Assembly: GCF_000372725.1 (NCBI RefSeq) | Contig: NW_005201286.1 | Location: forward strand, 30,941 to 94,940 | DNA from: Emiliania huxleyi CCMP1516 | Taxonomy: Eukaryota > Haptophyta > Isochrysidales > Noelaerhabdaceae | DNA length: 64,000 bases | Direction: 5' to 3' | Made by a program: the position numbers and the translations under genes | Notes under the pieces: generated by a model | Seen by the model: the letters and a program-made list of their open reading frames with translations, nothing else | Told to the model about the DNA's origin: nothing | The model's database searches: none | Part shown: one piece after another, positions 20,501-28,754 of the stretch | Layout: each line of letters starts with the position of its first letter | Numbering within the stretch: the stretch's first letter is position 1

Positions 20501-21705
20501 GGATTGCAATCAGCGAGAGGACGCGTCTCCGCTGCACTCGGCCCGCATTCGGCTGTACTCCCTCCCTTCACATCCCTCGTGATTCCCGCGGTGCTCGGAC
20601 TCCTCTGCACAACGCTTTGGTCCCTCCCTGACTTCGATGTGATTCATGGCACAGGTTCCCACCCTCGCCGACCTGCCCACCCTCGCGCCGATGGTTGCCG
20701 CCGGAGCGCCGGTGCTAGCCGTCGCCTCCGCGGCAGTGCTGCGGCGCGGCCCGCTGCAGGCGACGCCGCTCGAGGCCTTCCTCGGCATGCTCGCGGGCGG
20801 GAGGGGGAAGGAGGAGTGGTCAGAGGTTGGTGTCGGCACCGCCCTCTCGTCGTGGTTCCTCTCGCTTCAGGTGCCGCTCCTCCTCCTCGTCGCCGCCGCC
20901 GCGGTGGCGCTCATCCACAAGCGGCTGAGCGGCGCGGCAAGCGCGGACGCGACGCCGGCGCCACGCGCCCCTCGGCCGCAGTCGAGGGCGGTGGCCCGCG
21001 GTGCGAGCGGCGGGGGTGGCGGTGGCAAGGCCGCCGCCGGCGCCGCCACCGCCGGCTTTGGCGATGCGCGCGTCGCAGCGGAGGATGCGCTTCCCGAGGC
21101 GCGCGGCGGCTGTGCTCTCGCGACGCGCCGCAGCGAGACACGCGCAGCCTTCAGCACGCATGCGTCGGCTCTGAACCGTACGGGGAGGCTGCGGTCCTCT
21201 CGCCCCGTCCCCTGAGCGGCGACCCGCGACCACGCCGTCTCCCTCGCCACGCCGTCGCGCAACGTCGCCTTGGCGAGGACGCGTCCCCACCGCCGCCGCA
21301 GGAAGCGGCGGAGGCAGAGGCGCGGGCGGCGGAAGCGGCAACGGTGGCGAGGGCGCGGGGCGCGGGAGCGGCAAGAGCAGCGAATGCGGCGGCAGCGGCG
21401 GAAACGTCGGGGGAGGCGGCGGAAGCGGCGGCGGCGGAGGCGGCGGCGGAAGCGGCGGCGGAAGCGGTGGCCGAAGCAGTCGCGGAAGCGGCGGCGGAGG
21501 CAGCAGCGGTGGAGACGGAGGCGGAGGGGGCAGCAGCGCGGCTGCTCCGGGTCGGGCGTCGCCGCAGAGGAGCGATGCACTTTGGAAGTGCCGCGCTTGC
21601 TCCATCCTGAACAAGCCCGCCGCCCGCACCTGTCGGGTGTGCGCGCAGCCGCGGCCGCGTTACGCTTCGCCGCGCCGAGAGGGCGGTGCCGACACCAACC
21701 TCTGA
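17528..21705 (+). CDS. Polytopic membrane protein exons, probable continuation of the kinase-RING gene
   Basis: Exons 17528-18395, 18467-18530, 18626-18898, 18967-20148, 20219-20469 and 20655-~21040 join in frame; all five introns have GC donors and AG acceptors. The product has roughly 14-16 hydrophobic segments, e.g. LFLLLPIITLKAVCLFLLAE, ALCTVLAAPLKLALLLIGAY-like runs at 18290-18350, FALGFLSLLLGSVGVLYG and LQVPLLLLVAAAAVALIHKR. The 3' end is unresolved. One frame gives an Ala/Glu helix (21302-21610). Another gives a Gly/Ser linker followed by a clear RanBP2-type zinc finger (WKCRACSILNKPAARTCRVC, 21583-21642) and stop 21703-21705. No separate convincing start exists, though ATG 17703 is possible. 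If joined to the kinase-RING exons, it makes a very large membrane-embedded kinase/ligase; RanBP2 (NZF) fingers often bind ubiquitin (family knowledge). Confidence 0.6.
18396..18466 (+). repeat. Minisatellite intron, (CCGAGATTAC)n
   Basis: 71-nt intron CCCGAG|GCGCGG...CCCCGAG|GCGCGG. A 31-nt segment (18371-18401) recurs at 18442-18472, so donor and acceptor are the same sequence duplicated around the array. Joined frame: RFPE|ARLEHAAVARVFK. Confidence 0.75.
18531..18625 (+). repeat. Minisatellite intron, (CCATCTCGCG)n
   Basis: 95-nt intron CTAG|GCGTGC...GCCAG|GCGGCG, filled by about seven 10-bp units. The join restores RLG|GAAEDVDEAEA in frame. Confidence 0.7.
18899..18966 (+). repeat. Minisatellite intron, (CCCGGAAGTGT)n
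   Basis: 68-nt intron TTCG|GCTGCCTC...TCTAG|GCTGCCTC. About 33 nt at the donor (18899-18931) are repeated with few changes after the acceptor; the period-11 array lies between. Joined frame AAFG|CLRDSGTC. Confidence 0.75.
20149..20218 (+). repeat. Minisatellite intron, (CAGGACACGTC)n
   Basis: 70-nt intron TTCTTCG|GCGGCCTC...CCTCAG|GCGGCTTC. The exon start (GCGGCTTCCTCCTGGCGC) is copied at the intron start; an 11-bp array lies between. The join gives AFFG|GFLLARRDTS. Confidence 0.75.
20470..20654 (+). mobile_element. Introner-like element, copy 2
   Basis: 185-nt intron ACG|GCCCACTCCTAGAAGCGG...GGCACAG|GTTCCC. It shares CCTAGAAGCGGAAGACGCAT, AGAGGACGC, the CATTCGGCTGTACTC region and GCGGTGCTC with copies 1 and 3. 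It is in the sense orientation of the host gene, and the join restores the membrane-protein frame. Confidence 0.75.
20792..20849 (+). repeat. Left arm of a 58-bp inverted repeat
   Basis: Reverse complement of 21676-21733 with one mismatch. The arm codes for GRGKEEWSEVGVGTALS in the membrane-protein exon. Confidence 0.85.
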
Positions 21706-21733
21706 CCACTCCTCCTTCCCCCTCCCGCTCGCG
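21676..21733 (-). repeat. Right arm of a 58-bp inverted repeat
   Basis: Near-perfect inverted copy of 20792-20849. It contains the last codons and stop (21703-21705) of the frame carrying the RanBP2 finger, so that C-terminus is antisense exon sequence. Confidence 0.85.
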
Positions 21734-21738
21734 CCTCG

Positions 21739-22040
21739 GTGCCCGACGTGCCAGCTCTGGTGGCGCTTGCAGAGGCGGGTGATTTCGCGCCGCTGGTGGC
21801 GTTGGCTCGCGACGGCATGGACGGGCAGAAGGAGAAGGCCGCGCATGCGCTTGGGATCCTCGCCTGCAACGCCGACAATCACCGCGGCGATCGCGAGGGC
21901 GGGCGGGCCCGCCTCTGGTGGCGCTGGCTCGCGGCGGCTCGGACTGGCAGAAGGAGCAGGCCACGAGGGCGCTGGGGAACCTTCGAAGGCGGGCGGCATC
22001 CCGGCGATGGCGCCGTGCGCTGGTCTGTGAGAGGTTGAGG
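21739..22040 (+). pseudogene. Armadillo-repeat relic
   Basis: Two recognisable units: APLVALARDGMDGQKEKAAH with ALGILACNADNH, then in a shifted frame LVALARGGSDWQKEQATRAL. They closely match the 9.3-kb armadillo gene. No start, F-box or further units. A fragment. Confidence 0.7.
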
Positions 22041-22171
22041 TGCGAGCCCTGGAGGCCCTGGGAATGGGGGGGTCACACAAAAACACAACCCCGCGGTTCA
22101 CAGCTAGATTCGAGTATCCCCCAAAAGATACATTTGAAATCTTCATTTGACTATAAAGATTAAAGATACAC

Positions 22172-22830
22172 TTGACTATGTTACACATTTCAAGCGGTGT
22201 ATCTTCGAAGTGTATCTTCGAAGTGTACGCGGTCCGTGAAGATACTCTCGTGGCCAATTGCACGGAGTACGATCTCCACGCGTTTCTCGCGCCGGGCGCC
22301 TCTGCCACCCACGCCTCCCTCCCCGAGCACGAGGCGCGTGCCTCCGCCTCCACCGAGGACGCGGCGGGCGGGACGATGGTGGCGGAGGTCGCCCTCTCGG
22401 CCGCGCTCCCCGACTACGCGGCCGTGCGCGAGGCGGTGGCGCAGCGGGGGGGGGCGGGCATGGCGGCGGAGGCATCGCCGCCCTCCGTCAGGCGATCACA
22501 GACGGCGCGGCGGTGGCATGGCGGGCGGAGGCTGCTCCCGACGCCAGTCTGGTGCGCGCCCTCCAACGGGCTCGGCTGGTGCGCGACGAGCATGTTGCGT
22601 TTGACGTGCGCGCTGCGGGCTGGGAGCGTCTCGACTGCCGCCGGGCTCGTAGGAGGCGGCGGCCGAGGCGGAGCGGCGCGAGCGGGCGCGGCTCGACCGA
22701 GAGAGGCGAGCAGCCGGCGCCCACCGCGCTAGCGACGCCTCCGTCTCTGCGCCGCCCTCCTCCTCCGCTTAGGCGGCTCCCGTGGTGTACCTGTGCTAGT
22801 GCCAGTGCGCGCCAGTCCCGTGCCTAGTGT
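22172..22830 (+). CDS. Possible coding remnant, unidentified
   Basis: Two frames look protein-like in succession: LPDYAAVREAVAQRGG (about 22407-22460) and, after a G-run, GIAALRQAITDGAAVAWRAE followed by LVRALQRARLVRDEHVAFDV. A one- or two-base change in the G-run at 22447-22454 would join them. There is no family match and no start. The 5' side (22090-22240) is an AT-rich patch with GTGTATCTTCGAA direct repeats. Confidence 0.3.
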
Positions 22831-22866
22831 CGTGCGAGGGAGTTTCTTTGTAAAATTCTTTCTTTG
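22768..22866 (+). repeat. Dispersed repeat family D, copy 1
   Basis: TTAGGCGGCTCCCGTGGTG, then CAGTGCGCGCCAGTCCCGTG, GTCGTGCGAGGGAGTTT and an AAATTCTTT end. Related copies: 31505-31623 (inverted) and 42427-42556. Confidence 0.7.
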
Positions 22867-24951
22867 CTTGCCCATCGGAGTTCCCTCGCGTTGCGAAAAT
22901 TCTTTGCCGCATCTCTAGTGACTTAGTTGCTCCGACCCCCCCGCCCCCCCCCCCTCTCCCCGGACCGAGGCGCGCGCAAGGCGCGAGACACACTGTCACC
23001 TCGAACACGTCGCGGCGCTCGCTTGCTTGCCGTCGCTGGCTGGGGTGGCTGGGCTTTGTCTGCCACCCACGCACCCCTTTGGAAACAGAGCAGTCCCCCC
23101 CCCCCCCGACCACCCGACCGAGCGATTTCTTGTCCTTTTTGTTTTGTTTTGTCGTCGCTGGCTGGTGGTGGCTGGGCTTAGTTTGGTAGAGAGAGAGATT
23201 TTTAGCAATACCAAACAGTTTTGTTGTAGTTTGTTTGCCACACACACGCACCCCTTTGGGGTCACAGCCCCCCCCCCCCCTCCCCTCCCCACGCACTACG
23301 ATTTATTTTCCTTGTTCTTTTCGGTTCTTGTTTTTAAAACGCGCGCGCATGCTATTTCTTTTAGTATGAATTCTTTCCGCCCGTACACTGTACCCCTAGG
23401 TTCATCTTGGCCTACTAGTAGATAAGTTAAAATGAAGAATTCTCAAAATACAAGCCACACTGGCACGACAAGTGTGTGTGTGTGTGTGCGGCGGGGAGCG
23501 AGGAACAGAGAGGAGGAGAGGGCTTATCCGAGGAGGAGGGTGGTGATGATGCATCGACGATAGGGGGAGGAACCGAGGTGGTGGGGATGGTGCAATCAGC
23601 CGAGGAAGGAGAAGAGGGAGGAGAGGGGAAAGGAGAGGACGCTGGGCACTTCGACTCTGCGCCATGGATGAGTGCGCAGCGCGAGGAGGCGATCGTGCAG
23701 GTTCAACATCTTTGGGGGTAGGGTGGACACGCTGACGAGGCGCAGAGCGCGCCATTGGTGCGGCGCCGCGCGGCCGCGAGGGGCCGTGGGAGGAGGCTAG
23801 CGGGTTGGAGGGCTCAAGGGGGAGGGAGCGGGGGCACCCACACACACACACACGCTGACGTGAGACGGTTAAAGAGTTACGATCCGGCGGAGTATTTCTT
23901 GCTCCGATCGAGTTACAAGAGGAGCTTGATGTTCAGCGAGATTTAAGGTGATACTCTCTGTGTACGAGTTGCGTCTCTATGCACTATGGTGGATCAGTGG
24001 TGGATTTTCACAATCATGCGATGGTGCAAACCGGAGTTTAGCGCTAGCACATCGTGTAGAGGGTGTCTGCACTCTATCATCATCACTCTTTTTTCACATG
24101 TACATGTACATGTTACATGTTCTCAACGTATGTGAATGCGGTGCAAGACGGCCTCGGGCTCTGTGTTACTATCTTCTTACCCGAGGATGCACATGTTGAG
24201 GTGGCCCCCTTTATGGCGGCGCTGGCCTAGCTTACCTTGGCGTGAGCTGCGGCCAGGGCGCACTCGCCCCCGATGGCATGCCCGCGAGAGTCTCAGAGCC
24301 GAGAGGTCCTCACAAGAGGTCCTCAATTGATGTTCCGAGAGGACCTCACAGCAGTCCATGAGGAGCTCAGTCTTTGACTCCGCTCCCACTTGCCCCCACT
24401 GGTAATAGTGCCAGTCTGACAAGGGTACTGCTCCAGCCGATCAAGGCCAACATGTAGGTTGATGTGCGTGACACCGACGACCCGTGTAGGTCCTCTGCTG
24501 CTCTTTGATTTATGCTGCCTCTGATCTGACTGTTCCGTGAGGACCTCTCTATCCGTGAGGACCTCTGTCCGTGAGGACCTCTTGTCACTCCCCGCGTAGA
24601 GTCGCGGCCGGACCTCAGGCCACTGCTCAGACCGAGGTAGACCGAAGGCTCGGTAGCCGATTTCCCCCTTCAATATCCAGCCGTCAAACAGACAGGGCAG
24701 GCCAGTTGGCTCTGCTGCTCTTACTAGATATCAACACGGAGGAAGTGTGCGGTTGTATACCTCATCAGCACTGAAATTGCTACTCGTTCGCCTTTGACTC
24801 TGTTTCCACCCTCCATCCTCGCACCCCGTCCACTGCTCCAATTTCTCAGTGATGGCAGTGATGTTTCCCTCTCGCATTGAGTCCTCCACCACCTCTGAGG
24901 GGAATAATCCTCCACCCGCCTTTTCCCACTTGCCCTCCGGGGTAGTCCCTT

Positions 24952-24994
<43 letters not shown>

Positions 24995-25112
24995 CGCACG
25001 CACGTCGCGGCGATGAATTCTTTTTGCGCGTACCCCCAGCCGGTTCATCTTCGCGCTCTGGCATCTCTTGCCGCAAAACACGCAATTCGCGGATCATTCA
25101 TCCTCCGCCGTC
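22867..25112. other. Intergenic; simple sequence and local duplications
   Basis: No gene recognised. Holds a diverged ~120-nt duplication (about 23030-23106 and 23153-23281, each ending CACGCACCCC... then a C-run), a GA-rich block (23500-23660), a (CA)n tract at 24955-24992 and GAGGTCCTC repeats (see 24300-24590). Confidence 0.5.
24300..24590. repeat. Opposed GAGGTCCTC / GTGAGGACCTCT repeat clusters
   Basis: 24300-24350 has AGAGGTCCTCA units; 24536-24590 has three GTGAGGACCTCT units, their reverse complement. The clusters face each other across ~190 nt and could pair. Origin unknown. Confidence 0.6.
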
Positions 25113-28100
25113 ATGCACCGCCGCGCTCTCTCGCGCGTCGCCGCCTCTTCGCGGCCGCGACTGCTCTCGCGCCACCTCTTGAGGCGGATGAGCACTGCCG
25201 CGGCCGAGATTGCCGAGCGAGGCGCCGCCGCCGGCCTCAAGTTCTACCAGTTCTCCTTCGTCGACCTCTTTGGTGTGCAGCGAAGCAAGCTCGTGCCAGC
25301 CTCTCGCGTCGCGGAGATTGCAGAGGGTGGCGCGGGCTTCGCAGGCTTCGCAGCGCACCTCGACATGGACCCGACGATGGGCGATCTGCTCGCCGTTCCG
25401 GACGCAGCGACGCTCACGCCGCTGCCGTGGCAGCCCGAGGTCGGCTGGCTCAGCTGCAACCTTGTGCACGAGGACACGGAGCTCGCCCACGGCCCTCGCA
25501 ACGTGCTGCGCAGCGTGCAGGCCAAGCCAGCAGTAGTACCTAGTAGGTGATCTGAGCAGCAATAGTAGGCGACCTGAGCTGCACAGATCGGACCACTATC
25601 CACGCCCAAGTGACTGGCGGCAGGAAACGTGGCTTCAACCCGCACAGGGACCGGGGAGACGGGACACGCACGCACTGAGACAGAGAGTGAGCGGCGAGAA
25701 CAGGAGAGCACGCATCATACTCAAGACTACTTACCCTGTATCAATTTACCCTGTATCAATTCCTGTATGAACTACGGCTGCGCAGGCCAAGCGGCCGAGC
25801 GTGACTCTCGAGCTCACTGACCATGAGTCGATCTGAGTCCCTGTCGTGCCCACGTGCCGTTAACCAGTATGAGCTCCTCTCGGTGCAGGCCAGGCTGGCC
25901 GAGCACGGCGTGGCGCTCAAGACGGGCGTAGAGTGCGAGTTCTTCCTCCTCGACGGCAGCGCGCCCGCCGCCCGCCCGGCGCTCTCCGACCCGCTCGACG
26001 TGCAGGCGAAGCCGTGGTATGACGCGGGCGATCTCGGGTGATCTCGGGTATTCTCGGGTATTCTCGGGCAATCTCGGGCAATCTCGGGCGATCTCGGGCA
26101 ATCTAGGATGACCTCGGGTGATCTCGGGTGATCTCGGGTGATCTCGGGTGATCTCGGGTGACCTCGGGTGATCTCGACGTGCAGGCGAAGCCGTGCTATG
26201 ACGCGCACGCGCTCATGCGCCGGTACGAGCTCATCACCCCATGTCTCCCCATGTCTCCCCATATCTCCCCGTATCTCCCCGTACCTCCCCGTACCTCCCC
26301 GTACCTCCCCATATCTCCCCGTATCTCCCCATATCTCCCCGTACCTCCCCATATCTCCCCGCAGGTACGAGCTCATCTCGACGCTGGTGAGCCACATGGA
26401 GCAACTCGGCTGGGGCCCGTACCAGGCGGACCACGAGGACGCCAACGGCCCCGACCGCGACCGATGCGGAGGGTCCTCCGTGCGCGCGCGTGGCACTGAG
26501 CAGTGCCGACCCTTCCGAACAGGCCAGTTCGAGATCAACTGGGACTTTGACGACGCCCTGGCGAGAGTGCCCGAGAGACCCGAGATTGCCCGAGATTACG
26601 AGAGATGACTCGAGATTGCCCGAGATGACCCGAGATTGCCCGAGATTGCCCGAGGTTGCTTCGACGACGCCCCCGTGACCGCCGACCGCGTTGTGCTGCG
26701 CGAGCGGTCAAGTTGGCTCGAGCGAACTCATGCACTCACAGGTGACCGCCGACCGCGTGGTGCTCTTCAAGTACATGGTGCGCTCGCTGGCCGAGCGGGC
26801 CGGCCTCCGCGCGACGTTTATGCCAAAGCCCTTCGCGTCGCTGACCGGCTCCGGCTGCCACGCACACGTCTCGCTGCACGAGCCGGGCACGGGCAAGAAC
26901 CTTTGCCAGGGCGGCGCGCCCGAGGCGCACCTCGGCCTCACCCTCGGCCTCACCTCGGCCTCACCTCGGCCTCACCTCGGCCTCACCTCGGCCTCACCTC
27001 GGCCTCACCTCGGCCTCACCTCGGCCTCACCTCGGCCTCACCTCGGCCTCACCTCGGCCTCACCTCGGCCTCACCTCGGCGATTTCTCGGCGATTTCTCG
27101 GCTATGCCTCGGCTATGCCTCGGCTATGCCTCGGCTATACCTCGGTTGCACCTCGGCTGTATCTCGGCTATACCTCGGCGATACCTCGCCTATATCTCCC
27201 CCCCTCGAGATGCACGGGCTATCACCGCTGGCGCTCTCCTTCACCGCCGGCCTGCTCGCCCACGCGCCGGCGCTCACGGCGCTCACCAACCCGACCGTCA
27301 ACTCGTACAAGGTAAGCCTCGGGCAACCTCGGGCAATCTCGGGCCCATCTCGGCCCATCTCGGTCCCATCTCAAGCCACCAACCCAACCCTCGGCTCGTC
27401 CAAGCGGCTGGGCGCGCGCATGACTTCTTCGGGGGCGACGTGGTGCACTGACAGCCGTGATTAGCCGAGAGTAGCCGAGAGTAGCCGAGAGTAGCCGAGA
27501 GTAGCCGAGAGTAGCCGAGAGTAGCCGAGAGTAGCCGAGAGTAGCCGAGAGTAGCCGAGAGTAGCCGAGAGTAGCCGAGAGCACATGTGCATGTGCTGTG
27601 TGACTACTCCGCGTGGGGGGTCCCCTACCCCCGGTATAGCCGAACCCATTTCTACCCTGCCAAGAGTCGAGGTCCTCTGTCGGTCCGGGGACCCGCATGA
27701 CAGGGTCACACATGCATTGGCAGGTCGCCGACGGCCGCCACGTGGGCGGGGAACAACCGCACCGCAGCCCTAGAGGCGGAAGACGCATTCTCGTGCTCCG
27801 AGTAGCGCTCGAGAGGACACGGACTCCGCCGTATTCACTGTCCTCGCACCCCTCGTACTCACGCGGTGCTCTGAAGACACTGCACAATACCGTACTCCCG
27901 CCCCGAGGCTGGCGCCTTCAGCACGGTAGGCACCGCGCTTATCCGCGTCCCCGACGAGCACCGCATGGAGCTGCGGCTCGACACGGACAGGAGCGCGAAG
28001 CCGAACCCACCGACTCACCAGCCGACAGTGGGCTACCTCCCAATAGGCTGGCCGACATGAGCGCCAATCCGTACCTGATGGCGGCCGCCATCGGCGCGGC

Positions 28101-28754
28101 CGGCCTCGACGGCCTGCGAGCGCGGAGTGTGCCGCCGCCGCCGACGGATCGCAAGCCTAGACTACCCGAGATTACCCGAGATTACCCGAGATTACCCGAG
28201 AGTACCCGAGATTGCCCGAGATTGGCCGAGACTACCCGAGATTACCCGACGGACCACACGCCTAGAGTTACCCGAGATTGCCCGAGATTACCCGAGATTG
28301 CCCGAGATTACCCGAGCCTCCCTGGTGTGCAGGACCGCAACATGTACGACGCCTCCGATCCGGTCGTCGCCGCCGCCATCAAGGCCGCCGCCCCCCCTTC
28401 TCCCCCCCGCCACTCATCACTCACCCACAGCCACAGTTGCATTACACTTCTGCATTTTGCATTCACACGTGCATGACATGATTTACTGCGGTGCCCCTCT
28501 GTCGCGAGGGCTGCCCGGCCCTTGCCCCACCACCTTGCGCGTGTGGAAGAGTTGACCTTGCCCCACCTCAGGCCTCCCCGCCGCTGCCGAGCAACCTGGC
28601 CGGCGCGCTCGAGGCGCTCGATGCCTCGAGCCCGCTCCGGTCGGGCCTGGGCGACGCTTTCGTGGACAGCTACCTCAAGTTGCGCCGGGCGCACTGGGCC
28701 GAGTACATGGCGCAGCTCACGCCGTGGGAGCTGGAGACGTATCTCGACGCCTAG
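25113..28754 (+). CDS. glnT: Type III (GlnT-like) glutamine synthetase, organelle-targeted, 467 aa
   Basis: Ligates ammonia to glutamate or a related amino acceptor using ATP. Exons: 25113-25520, 25889-26005, 26185-26222, 26365-26447, 26523-26560, 26742-26924, 27210-27311, 27405-27442, 27724-27758, 27930-27975, 28047-28128, 28333-28383, 28572-28754; total 1404 nt, in frame throughout. Residues 1-31 are Arg/Ser/Leu-rich with no acidic residue, a likely mitochondrial presequence. Conserved points: FVDLFGVQRSKLVP; metal-site Glu151/Glu153 in GVECEFF; GWGPYQADHEDANGQFEINW (203-222); GSGCHAHVS (264-272); NPTVNSYKRL; NNRTALIRVP (Arg348); and a C-terminal AHWAEYMAQLTPWE. ATG 25113 is chosen because it opens the presequence; a GAATTCTTT motif lies ~100 nt upstream. 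Eight of 12 donors are GC. AATAAA at 28915 may be the poly(A) signal. Exact substrate is not certain for this subfamily. Confidence 0.9.
25521..25888 (+). other. GlnT intron 1
   Basis: 368 nt, GTGCAG|GCCAAG...GGTGCAG|GCCAGG, GC donor. The exon-boundary sequence GCAGGCCAA occurs a third time inside the intron near 25780-25792. Joined codons give RSVQ|ARLAEHG. Confidence 0.75.
26006..26184 (+). repeat. GlnT intron 2, (TGATCTCGGG)n minisatellite
   Basis: 179 nt, GC donor. The 33-nt segment 25994-26026 recurs at 26173-26205 with one change, and the offset equals the intron length. The body is a 10-bp array. Joined frame DVQ|AKPCYDAHAL. Confidence 0.8.
26223..26364 (+). repeat. GlnT intron 3, (ATATCTCCCC)n minisatellite
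   Basis: 142 nt, GT donor: CGCCG|GTACGAGCTCATC...CCGCAG|GTACGAGCTCATC. The body is 12-13 ten-base units. The same motif in the same sense orientation, also next to GAGCTCAT, occurs in intron 3 of the acyltransferase gene. Confidence 0.8.
26561..26741 (+). repeat. GlnT intron 5 with (CCCGAGATTG)n and a copy of the exon junction
   Basis: 181 nt, CCCTG|GCGAGAG...CTCACAG|GTGACC. Besides the array, 26659-26690 holds a diverged copy of the end of exon 5 joined directly to the start of exon 6 (GACGACGCC..CGTGACCGCC). Confidence 0.7.
26925..27209 (+). repeat. GlnT intron 6, (CTCGGCCTCAC)n minisatellite
   Basis: 285 nt, CCCGAG|GCGCAC...CCTCGAG|ATGCAC. About twelve CTCGGCCTCAC units grade into CTCGGCTATGC and CTCGGCGATAC variants: period 11, then 10. 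Joined frame GAPE|MHGLSPLAL. Confidence 0.75.
27443..27723 (+). repeat. GlnT intron 8 with (GAGAGTAGCC)n array
   Basis: 281 nt, ACGTG|GTGCAC...TTGGCAG|GTCGCC. Twelve nearly identical 10-bp units at 27462-27580 are followed by unique sequence. The join gives SGATW|SPTAATW. Confidence 0.75.
27759..27929 (+). mobile_element. Introner-like element, copy 3 (GlnT intron 9)
   Basis: 171 nt, AACC|GCACCGCAG...GGTAG|GCACCGCG: GC donor, with a GCACCGC duplication at the ends. It shares CCCTAGAGGCGGAAGACGCA, GCGCTCGAGAGGACACG and the GCACAATACCG...CTCCCGCCCCGAG end with copies 1 and 2, which lie in a different gene. The join restores GNNR|TALIRVP. Confidence 0.85.
28129..28332 (+). repeat. GlnT intron 11, (CCCGAGATTA)n minisatellite
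   Basis: Ends GTGCAG|GACCGC. A GT donor at 28129 (AGT|GTGCCG) keeps the frame. The direct-repeat rule instead points to 28147 (ACG|GATCGC), which would be a GA donor, also in frame. The body is a 10-bp array. Confidence 0.6.

Noticed and set aside
21302-21610. Ala/Glu helix as the only C-terminus of the membrane gene
   Set aside because: Not fully rejected, but a second frame over the same DNA ends in an exact RanBP2 zinc-finger pattern, which is unlikely by chance. Both are reported as alternatives.
23402-23851. Minus-strand Pro/Ser/His-rich frame
   Set aside because: Arises from GA-rich and CA-repeat DNA; no start context or family.
27462-27580. Regular array that could be mistaken for a CRISPR
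   Set aside because: The period is 10 bp with no spacers, it lies in an intron, and the host is a eukaryote.
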